From contig CAUZJO010000142.1 of the NCBI GenBank assembly GCA_963580245.1, forward strand, positions 1 to 11,885: a DNA stretch of 11,885 nucleotides. Direction: 5' to 3'. Position numbers and translations under genes: made by a program. Source of the stretch: CAUZJO01 sp963580245 (GTDB taxonomy: Bacteria; Sumerlaeota; Sumerlaeia; MVZB01). This document shows positions 6,784-11,885 of the stretch, piece after piece. Every line of letters starts with the position of its first letter. Position 1 is the stretch's first letter. The notes beneath the pieces are model-generated. The model was given only the letters and a program-made list of their open reading frames with translations, searched no databases and was not told where the DNA came from.

Positions 6784-8016
6784 ATGGGGGAGTTTTCATA
6801 CGAAGCGCTGGACAAAGGCGGCAAACAGGTCAAAGGGGTCATCGAGGCCGGCAGCGAAGAGGTGATCTACGAAAAGCTGCGCGACATGGGCTACTACCCC
6901 ATCGACGTGCGGGCGAACAAGAAGAAATCGGCGGCTCAGTCCGATATTTCCGCCCTGCCGGGCTTGCGAATCTTCTTTCACCGCATCAAGGCCAAACAAG
7001 TCATGACGTTCACGCGCCAGTTGGCCACGCTGATCGACGCCGGCCTTCCGATCATGCGCTCGCTCAACATTCTGCACGAGCAAGTCGAGTCGGTCATCTT
7101 CAAGGACAAGATCTCCGAGATGGCGCGCGACATCGAATCGGGTAGCTCGCTATCGGAGTCGATGGCCAAGCACCCCAAGGTCTTCGATAAGCTCTACGTG
7201 AACATGGTGCGGGCCGGTGAGCTGGGCGGCGTGCTCGAACAGGTCCTCAACCGCATCGCCCAGTTCCTCGAAAAGCGCGAGGCGCTCAAGGGCAAGGTCA
7301 AGTCGGCGATGATGTACCCCGCCGTGGTGATCACCCTGGCAACTTTTATCCTGGCGTTCATCCTGATCATGATTATTCCCAAATTCGAGAAAATCTTCGA
7401 GGACTTGGGGGCGGAGCTGCCGATGATTACTCAAGTCCTTGTCAATCTCTCCTTCCTCCTCGTCCATAGAATCTGGATTCCCATCTTGGTCATCGTTTTG
7501 CTGGTCGTTTTTTTCGTCCAGATGAACAAATACCCGACGACCAAGTACGTCATGGACCGCACGAAACTTAAAATGCCCGTTTTTGGCGATCTGTTCCGCA
7601 AGATCGCGATCACCCGGTTCGCGGCGACGCTGTCCACGCTGATTAACGCCGGCGTCCCGATCCTGCAATCGCTCGACATCGTCCGCGACTCTTCGGGCAA
7701 TGAAGTCATCACCCGCGCCATGGTGAAGGTCTACCAGAGCGTCAAGGATGGAGAGACGATTCACGAGCCGCTGAGCGAGTGCGACGTCTTCCCGCCCTTG
7801 GTGGTTCACATGGTGGCCGTCGGCGAGGAAACGGGCGCCATCGACCACATGCTGACCAAAGTGGCCGAGGCCTATGAACGCGAGGTCGACGATACGGTCG
7901 CGGCCCTCACCTCGATTCTCGAGCCCGTGTTGATCGTCTTCCTCGGCGCGCTCGTGGGCGTGATCGTCGTCGCGCTCTACATGCCGCTGTTCACCATACC
8001 CAAACTGATCAAGTAG
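6784..8016 (+). CDS. Type IV pilus / type II secretion inner-membrane platform protein (PilC/GspF), paralogue 2
   Basis: The 410-residue protein aligns without gaps to the product of the upstream gene. By my count 310 of 410 residues (about 76%) are identical. The two conserved blocks (FTRQLATLIDAGLPI and FAATLSTLINAGVPI), the three membrane segments and the C-terminal EREVDDTVAALTSILEPVL are retained, so both copies look functional. Divergence is concentrated at residues 211-260, where only about 22 of 50 match. This covers the loop after the first membrane segment and the second segment, a likely partner-contact region. The ATG at 6784 follows AAGGGGGG (6768-6775) at 8 bases. The 404-base gap with its own candidate promoter suggests separate expression from the first copy. 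No other pilus or secretion genes are visible. Confidence 0.93.
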   Translation: MGEFSYEALDKGGKQVKGVIEAGSEEVIYEKLRDMGYYPIDVRANKKKSAAQSDISALPGLRIFFHRIKAKQVMTFTRQLATLIDAGLPIMRSLNILHEQVESVIFKDKISEMARDIESGSSLSESMAKHPKVFDKLYVNMVRAGELGGVLEQVLNRIAQFLEKREALKGKVKSAMMYPAVVITLATFILAFILIMIIPKFEKIFEDLGAELPMITQVLVNLSFLLVHRIWIPILVIVLLVVFFVQMNKYPTTKYVMDRTKLKMPVFGDLFRKIAITRFAATLSTLINAGVPILQSLDIVRDSSGNEVITRAMVKVYQSVKDGETIHEPLSECDVFPPLVVHMVAVGEETGAIDHMLTKVAEAYEREVDDTVAALTSILEPVLIVFLGALVGVIVVALYMPLFTIPKLIK

Positions 8017-8049
8017 ACCGCATCGCGCCCGTACCGCACAGTTTAGAGC

Positions 8050-8076
8050 CCGGCTCCGCCGGACCTGTTTTGTTTT
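8050..8076 (+). terminator. Rho-independent terminator after the second pilC/gspF gene
   Basis: CCGGC (8050-8054), loop TCC and GCCGG (8058-8062) form a tight GC stem. It is followed by a T-rich tract, TGTTTTGTTTT (8066-8076). It lies 34 bases after the stop and separates this gene from nfo. Confidence 0.6.
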
Positions 8077-8157
8077 CAGTTTCCGGCGTGCTTTGATTAG
8101 GATCAGCCCTGGGAGAGTGGTCGATGATCGGGTGGGGTGAAATCGGACGGTAACGAG

Positions 8158-9036
8158 ATGGCGAACAAGCGCAGACCCCCGCTGCCCCCGCTGGGAGCGC
8201 ACATGTCGATCGCGGGCGGAACGCCGCGGGCGGTCGAGCGCGCGTTGTCGGTCGATTCGACGGCCTTGCAGATCTTTCTCAAGAACAACAACCGATGGCA
8301 GGGCAAGACGATCGACAAGGAGGAGGCGGCGGCCTTCCGCGAGGCGATGGCGCAAAGCGGCCTGGCGCCGGCGGTGGCCCACAGCGGCTATCTGATTAAT
8401 CTGGCCTCCGCTGATCGGGAGCTGGCCAAGAAGTCGGTGGACGCGATGGTCGACGAGTTGGAGCGAGCGGCGTTGCTCGGCGTGCCGGGGGTGGTCTTGC
8501 ATCCGGGCGCGCACAAGGGACATGGCGAGCCCAAGGGGATCGCGACGGTCGTCCGGCGGATCAACACGGTCCTAAGAAGGACACCGAACAACCCAGCGGG
8601 CATCTGGTTGGAGACGACCGCCGGTCAAGGAACCACGCTGGGCTACCGCTTCGAGCACCTGGCCGACATCATCGAGCAGGTCGAGGACCCGAGCCGGGTT
8701 GGCGTTTGTCTGGACACCTGCCACGTCTTCGCCGCCGGCTACGAGATGCGCACCGAGCGGGGGGTCAAGGCGACGCTGCGCGAATTCAACCGGGTCGTCG
8801 GGCTCGAATGGCTGCGCACGATTCACGTCAATGATTCCAAGAAACCGTTCGGATCGCGGCGAGATCGCCACGAACACATCGGCCGGGGCCAGATCGGCGA
8901 GGTGGGCTTCGCAACCCTGATCCGCGACCGCCGCCTGCGCAAGGTCCCGTTCCTGCTCGAAACCCCCAAGGGTGATGACCTGGCCGAGGACCGCATGAAC
9001 CTGGCCACCTTGAGACGCCTGGCCGGAGTGCCATGA
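8158..9036 (+). CDS. nfo: Endonuclease IV (AP endonuclease, Nfo family)
   Basis: Nfo cleaves DNA 5' of abasic sites in base excision repair, using three zinc ions in a TIM barrel. From the ATG at 8158 the protein has 292 residues. It begins with the family's GAHMSIAGG (13-21). All nine zinc ligands can be placed by motif: His75 (AHSGYLINL), His115 (LHPGAH), Glu152 (LETTAGQGT), Asp186 and His189 (GVCLDTCHVFAAGY), His223 (IHVNDSK), Asp236 and His238 (DRHEHIG), Glu268 (LLETP). The enzyme should be active. A GTG at 8137 would add seven residues; neither start has a strong ribosome site. A good GGGAG (8111-8115) instead serves a nine-codon frame (8124-8153) ending 4 bases before the ATG, which may couple translation. 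The downstream ppx-like gene follows after 4 bases. Confidence 0.95.
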   Translation: MANKRRPPLPPLGAHMSIAGGTPRAVERALSVDSTALQIFLKNNNRWQGKTIDKEEAAAFREAMAQSGLAPAVAHSGYLINLASADRELAKKSVDAMVDELERAALLGVPGVVLHPGAHKGHGEPKGIATVVRRINTVLRRTPNNPAGIWLETTAGQGTTLGYRFEHLADIIEQVEDPSRVGVCLDTCHVFAAGYEMRTERGVKATLREFNRVVGLEWLRTIHVNDSKKPFGSRRDRHEHIGRGQIGEVGFATLIRDRRLRKVPFLLETPKGDDLAEDRMNLATLRRLAGVP

Positions 9037-9040
9037 TCCG

Positions 9041-10036
9041 ATGAGCGGCCCATCCGATCACGCGCCCAGCGAGACCGCCCTCGCATACCCCGATCCCCCG
9101 TTCCGCCTTCCCTATCGGTTCATGGCCATCGACATGGGCAGCAACGCCACCCGGTACCGGATTTGGCGGATCGCGGAGGATGGGGAGGCGCGGATCATGG
9201 AGTCAAATCGGTTCCCGCTGAGGCTGGGGCGCGGGGTGTTCGCCGAGGGCCGACTTGACGACGAAATCATGGACCGGGCGATCGAGACCGTCAGTGCGAT
9301 CCTCAAGCGGGCCGATACTTTGGGCGTGAACGGCATCACGGGGGTGACCACCAGCGCCATGCGCGAAGCGGCCAATCGCGAAGAACTGATCGAGCGCGTC
9401 CGGGCGTCCGCCGGTTTGACCCTGGCGGTCTTGACCGAAGGCGAGGAGGCGCGCCTGGGGGCCAGGGGCATCATCGGCGGGCGCGACCGCGTCGAGGGCG
9501 AGCATTTGCTCATCGACATCGGCGGCGGCTCGACCGAGGTGACCCTGACCGAGGGATTGAAAATCATCCACGACAAGAGCATGCGCTTGGGAACGGTGCG
9601 GCTGACTGGCCTGTTCTTCCGCGAAATCCCGCCCGCCCCGGAGCAAATCCGCCAGGCCGAGTCCCACATCACCGCCACTCTGGGTCGCCACCTGGAGTTG
9701 CCGCCGCCCGCCGGCCCGCGTGACTGCCTCGGCTGCGCCGGCACCGTCACGGCACTCCAAGTGATCGGCCGGCATTTCAAAGGCCGCGCCGGCGCCGACA
9801 ATGCGATGACGCTCGGCCAAGTCGACGCGATGGTCGAGCGAATGAAGGGAATGACCCCCGCCGAGCTCGTTGAGGAATACGAAATCAAACCCGACCGGGC
9901 CGAGGTGCTGCTGGCGGGGGGGTTGATCCTTCAACAATTGATGCGCCATCTCGGCCAGAACGAACTCGAGTGCGCCGAGGGCGGCGTCGGCGACGGGTTG
10001 CTCCATGAGTTTCTCGAGAGGATTCGTGAAGGCTGA
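9041..10036 (+). CDS. Exopolyphosphatase / pppGpp phosphatase family protein (Ppx/GppA)
   Basis: Members of this ASKHA-fold family release phosphate from polyphosphate or convert pppGpp to ppGpp. The 331-residue protein shows the whole motif series: IDMGSNATRYRI (30-41, phosphate-1), GVTTSAMREAANR (101-113), the GEEARLG block (134-140) with the putative catalytic Glu, LLIDIGGGSTEV (156-167, phosphate-2), MRLGTVRLT (181-189), GCAGTVTALQ (231-240) and DRAEVLLAGGLIL (285-297). It stops after the two Ppx domains. The long C-terminal HD-type region of E. coli Ppx and GppA is absent, as in many short homologues. Substrate preference cannot be read from the sequence. The ATG at 9041 lies 4 bases after the nfo stop with GGAG at 9025-9028. 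A later ATG at 9121 starts nearer the first strand but has no ribosome site. Confidence 0.92.
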   Translation: MSGPSDHAPSETALAYPDPPFRLPYRFMAIDMGSNATRYRIWRIAEDGEARIMESNRFPLRLGRGVFAEGRLDDEIMDRAIETVSAILKRADTLGVNGITGVTTSAMREAANREELIERVRASAGLTLAVLTEGEEARLGARGIIGGRDRVEGEHLLIDIGGGSTEVTLTEGLKIIHDKSMRLGTVRLTGLFFREIPPAPEQIRQAESHITATLGRHLELPPPAGPRDCLGCAGTVTALQVIGRHFKGRAGADNAMTLGQVDAMVERMKGMTPAELVEEYEIKPDRAEVLLAGGLILQQLMRHLGQNELECAEGGVGDGLLHEFLERIREG

Positions 10037-10082
10037 ATCCGCCGGATCGTGCAGGCCCTTGCCCTCGAACCGCGATGGACGC

Positions 10083-10109
10083 GCCGTTCGGCCCGAGTTG
10101 GCCAACGGC
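10083..10109 (+). terminator. Strong hairpin between the ppx-like gene and the tRNA
   Basis: GCCGTT-C-GGCC pairs with GGCC-AACGGC around the loop CGAGTT, giving ten pairs with a one-base bulge, about 46 bases after the stop. There is no T-run, so a classical terminator is not proven. The rest of 10037-10179 shows no gene. Confidence 0.35.
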
Positions 10110-10179
10110 CCCATCTCGTCGGCTGGTGGGGCACGGCGCCTCTTCGCAGCAGGCGCGGATGGGTAAATCAGCTTTCGCC

Positions 10180-10207
10180 TTGACTCTCCTCCGCGTGCTG
10201 TTAGGGT
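10180..10207 (+). promoter_or_regulatory. Candidate tRNA-Arg promoter
   Basis: TTGACT (10180-10185) is a good -35. TAGGGT (10202-10207) is a weak -10 at 16 bases. Transcription would start near 10214, about 11 bases before the mature tRNA. Confidence 0.45.
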
Positions 10208-10224
10208 TTAGGTGATAAGTCCTT

Positions 10225-10301
10225 GCGCCTGTAGCTCAGCTGGATAGAGCGCATGCCTCCGAAGCATGAGGTCGCAGGTTCGAATCCTGTCAGGCGTACC
10301 A
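10225..10301 (+). tRNA. tRNA-Arg (anticodon CCG)
   Basis: The 77 bases fold as a full cloverleaf. The acceptor stem is GCGCCTG with CAGGCGT (first pair G-U). The D stem is GCTC/GAGC. The anticodon stem CATGC/GCATG closes the loop CTCCGAA, so the anticodon CCG at 10259-10261 reads the Arg codon CGG. The T arm contains TTCGAAT, the discriminator is A (10298), and CCA is encoded. The gene is intact although an integrated element adjoins its 3' end. Confidence 0.95.
10264..10301 (+). other. Probable attachment site (attL) in the tRNA-Arg 3' half
   Basis: A tyrosine recombinase gene begins 48 bases downstream and reads toward the tRNA, the usual arrangement at the end of an element integrated in a tRNA gene. 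The crossover would be between the anticodon arm and the 3' end, so that the tRNA is restored. No second copy of this segment is in the window. The boundaries are inferred from the class of element, not seen. Confidence 0.4.
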
Positions 10302-10348
10302 TTGATTTTGTTAGACATAGCTGCTGAAATCTTGAACGTGACATGAGG

Positions 10349-11542
10349 TCAACGACCTTCGCGTTCAAAAATGTTCAAAGCTTCGTGACCTTCACCTTCG
10401 AGAATCGCTTGTTCCAGTGGATCGAGCACCAGCGACTCGAACAGCTTCACCTGCCGTTGCAGCGCCTCACCCTCCCCCAGGCTTGGAGAGGCTAACCGCG
10501 GGATGTAATGCCGAGCCGTGATCGTCTTTGGGCTGTGTCCCAGGTACTGCTCCCACACATCATTCAGCAGCCCTTTGGTGGCAGCGAAAGTCGGCAGACA
10601 GTTGCGCAGGTCTTTGGGAGCCCACTCGACCTTCGGGTTCCACTGCCGAAGCTGTTTGCGTACGGTCTTGCTGTAGACGAGGTAATCCCTGAAGGGATTG
10701 CCATGACCGTCCAGGAGAACTGCATCTCGCATAGGCTGCACCTTAGCGTCCCGACGTGCTTTATAGGCCCGTTCAAGAGCTTTCCTCACCCGGCTACAGA
10801 CTGGGATGACACGATTACGGTACTCATTCTTGACCTGACCGGAGATTTCGATTAGACCACGTTTCAAATCCACCCGGTCCCAAGTCAGACGGGTCGCTTC
10901 CATCAATTGCAAACCAGCCAGTCCCTGAAGGGCAATCCCGGTCTCGATCCTTGGGCATCGCTCCCGCAGGAAGACACAGAACGCCAATACATCGGGCAAG
11001 TAGACTTCCTTTGGGGTACTCTTGAGCCTCTTTCCGACACCCATCCCCTCAGCAAAGTTTTGGAAGCCATACTCCAAAGCCATATACCTGGACGCTTGAC
11101 GGATCGGAACTAGAGCATGCCGTTGGGTGTTCGTGCTGCGGTCACGGTAAACGGCCAGATACTGCCGCACCACCTGCCGGCTAAGCTGATGCCAATATGT
11201 GCACTGCGAGTAGTGCTGGACTAGCCACCGCAGAAATCGTTCGACATCATACCACCATTGCCTCAACGAGACCTCGCCGCGGGCGATCGATCGAGCCGTC
11301 ATTTGAAAAACCTCGGCAAGGGATAAACTGCAAGGTTGGCGCTCCGTCTCAAGACCAGCTACCTGAGGCGCTTTCCCCAAGGCAGTTTCGATGCTCAAGG
11401 CACTAAACCGTCTTCTGCCGTAGCCGTTGGATTGTTTCCAGCTGACCTCGAAGGTCTTGGGATCGGTAGTGCTTTGGAACAAACTGTATCTCTCCGTCTT
11501 GGTGAGCTTGGTCCATTTCTTGATCTTCCTGTGTGTCCCCAT
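10349..11542 (-). CDS. Tyrosine recombinase / integrase with atypical catalytic residues
   Basis: Tyrosine recombinases cut and rejoin att sites through a Tyr-phosphate intermediate. The 397-residue protein has an N-terminal basic arm-binding-like part (about 1-60), a SAM-like core-binding domain (about 72-165) and a catalytic domain (about 178-350). Visible active-site parts are Lys238 in GQVKNEYRNRVIPV, the KDLR box (310-313), His336 in YLGHSPKTIT and the nucleophile Tyr346 in ARHYIP. At box I, LAGLQLMEATRLTW has Gln212 where GLR normally supplies the first catalytic Arg, and box II has Lys310 instead of His. The rest is well preserved, which argues for a divergent subfamily and not simple decay. 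AGGAGG (11551-11556) lies 8 bases before the ATG, an excellent ribosome site. The gene faces the tRNA-Arg. Confidence 0.92.
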   Translation of the reverse strand: MGTHRKIKKWTKLTKTERYSLFQSTTDPKTFEVSWKQSNGYGRRRFSALSIETALGKAPQVAGLETERQPCSLSLAEVFQMTARSIARGEVSLRQWWYDVERFLRWLVQHYSQCTYWHQLSRQVVRQYLAVYRDRSTNTQRHALVPIRQASRYMALEYGFQNFAEGMGVGKRLKSTPKEVYLPDVLAFCVFLRERCPRIETGIALQGLAGLQLMEATRLTWDRVDLKRGLIEISGQVKNEYRNRVIPVCSRVRKALERAYKARRDAKVQPMRDAVLLDGHGNPFRDYLVYSKTVRKQLRQWNPKVEWAPKDLRNCLPTFAATKGLLNDVWEQYLGHSPKTITARHYIPRLASPSLGEGEALQRQVKLFESLVLDPLEQAILEGEGHEALNIFEREGR

Positions 11543-11747
11543 TTCTCAATCCTCCTTTCTCTTCGGGGACACGCTGGCATCTCTTACCATAAGCCACGGC
11601 CTCAAAGGAATCAAGCACGAGCTGCCCCAAATAGCGGTCACCAATAGCTCGTAGTCCTCCATCACGGCGGAGCCGCGCCAAGCACCGCCGCCCAAGTTCT
11701 TCTTCAAGCTCTTCGGCCTTATAGATTCGAGTTGGCGAGATATTCAC
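11403..11747 (-). CDS. Small excisionase/helix-turn-helix-like protein upstream of the integrase
   Basis: The frame starts with GTG at 11747 and runs 114 codons, overlapping the integrase start by 140 bases. Only the first 60 or so residues look like protein: TRIYKAEELEEELG, then LARLRRDGGLRAIGDRYLG and LVLDSFEAV. This pattern recalls the small winged-helix or MerR-like excisionase proteins next to integrases. The tail after about residue 65 is the integrase start read in another frame and is probably meaningless. In the integrase frame a TGA (11546-11548) sits 3 bases before the integrase ATG, so a one-base shift near 11570-11590 would give a normal 65-70 residue protein ending just before the integrase. 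Sequencing error, decay or frameshifting could explain this. A twelve-codon frame starting MRQMLKSRT ends over the GTG start (GTGA). Confidence 0.5.
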   Translation of the reverse strand: MNISPTRIYKAEELEEELGRRCLARLRRDGGLRAIGDRYLGQLVLDSFEAVAYGKRCQRVPEEKGGLRNGDTQEDQEMDQAHQDGEIQFVPKHYRSQDLRGQLETIQRLRQKTV

Positions 11748-11810
11748 GGCGCATCGGTCCTCGATTTCAACATCTGCCGCATGGGAGCGGCCTACAAGTA
11801 ACTACAAATA

Positions 11811-11864
11811 CCGTCATTTATATGCGCATACGCCGTCATTTATGGGTGATAAGAACCGACATTT
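11811..11864. repeat. Three iteron-like direct repeats with a central palindrome
   Basis: CCGTCATTTA occurs at 11811-11820 and 11833-11842, and a third copy with one change (CCGACATTT) occurs at 11856-11864. The starts are 22 and 23 bases apart, two helical turns, so all lie on one face of the DNA. Between the first two is the perfect palindrome TATGCGCATA (11821-11830). The array lies about 65-115 bases upstream of the small gene that precedes the integrase. It could be an excisionase or integrase arm site, an operator, or part of a replication origin continuing beyond the window. Confidence 0.6.
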
Positions 11865-11885
11865 GCTGGGTTCGGCATGCGATAA

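Larger units (their letters stand above)
10302..11885. mobile_element. Left end of an integrated element (genomic island or prophage-like), continuing past the window
   Basis: From the tRNA-Arg 3' end onward base composition is visibly less GC-rich than in the housekeeping genes. The region carries an integrase, an excisionase-like small gene and iteron-like repeats. The far end and cargo are outside the window, so the type of element cannot be told. Confidence 0.6.

Noticed and set aside
7150..8523. 457-codon minus-strand open frame
   Set aside because: It lies antisense to the second pilC/gspF gene and the nfo start. It is a GC-rich shadow frame with His/Arg/Gln-rich composition and no recognisable domain.
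10097..10106. GTTGGCCAAC palindrome as an operator
   Set aside because: It is fully explained as the inner part of the larger hairpin at 10083-10109.
9203..10114. 303-codon minus-strand frame opposite the ppx-like gene
   Set aside because: It is a shadow of a gene whose full motif series is on the plus strand.
10332..10368. Nested inverted repeat TTGAACG/CGTTCAA around AGGTC/GACCT at the integrase stop
   Set aside because: The stems are short, without a T-run, and partly made of coding bases. It could be a weak terminator or recombinase core arms, but it is not strong enough to list.

Overview
The window comes from a GC-rich bacterial chromosome. It carries housekeeping genes, the edge of an insertion sequence on the left and the edge of an integrated element on the right. 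The lineage cannot be fixed from the sequence. The TMTC-like membrane/TPR protein, the orphan PilC/GspF genes and the integrase type would fit Planctomycetota or related deep-branching phyla, but this is a weak inference.

Left part (1-3729). The first 108 bases are the C-terminus of an IS5-type transposase on the plus strand. The IS end abuts, within a base or so, the stop codon of a minus-strand putative lipoprotein gene (115-1095). Six to fifteen bases upstream of that gene's possible starts ends a large minus-strand gene (1111-3729). It encodes a polytopic membrane protein with TPR repeats that resembles TMTC-type O-mannosyltransferases, but several signature residues are changed and it has a proline-rich tail. 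The two genes look like one transcription unit.

Middle (3730-8136). dapB (dihydrodipicolinate reductase, lysine/diaminopimelate pathway) lies on the minus strand. Divergent from it are two tandem genes, about 76% identical in protein, for the inner-membrane platform protein of type IV pilus/type II secretion machines (PilC/GspF). No other pilus or secretion gene is visible. Two copies of one long inverted-repeat element, each with a 45-base partly conserved loop, lie just downstream of dapB and of the first pilC-like gene. They are in opposite orientations.

Right part (8137-11885). nfo (endonuclease IV) and a Ppx/GppA-type phosphatase gene are separated by 4 bases and are probably co-transcribed. 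A tRNA-Arg(CCG) gene follows, and its 3' end appears to be the integration site of a mobile element. The element's tyrosine recombinase gene faces the tRNA, and a small excisionase-like gene lies directly upstream of it. At the window edge are three iteron-like repeats about 22-23 bases apart with a palindrome between the first two. The rest of the element lies beyond the window. The recombinase has Gln where the first catalytic Arg is expected and Lys in place of His in the HxxR motif.

No complete undescribed system can be demonstrated here. The best leads are the repeat family, the atypical integrase with its iteron region, and the duplicated orphan PilC/GspF genes.
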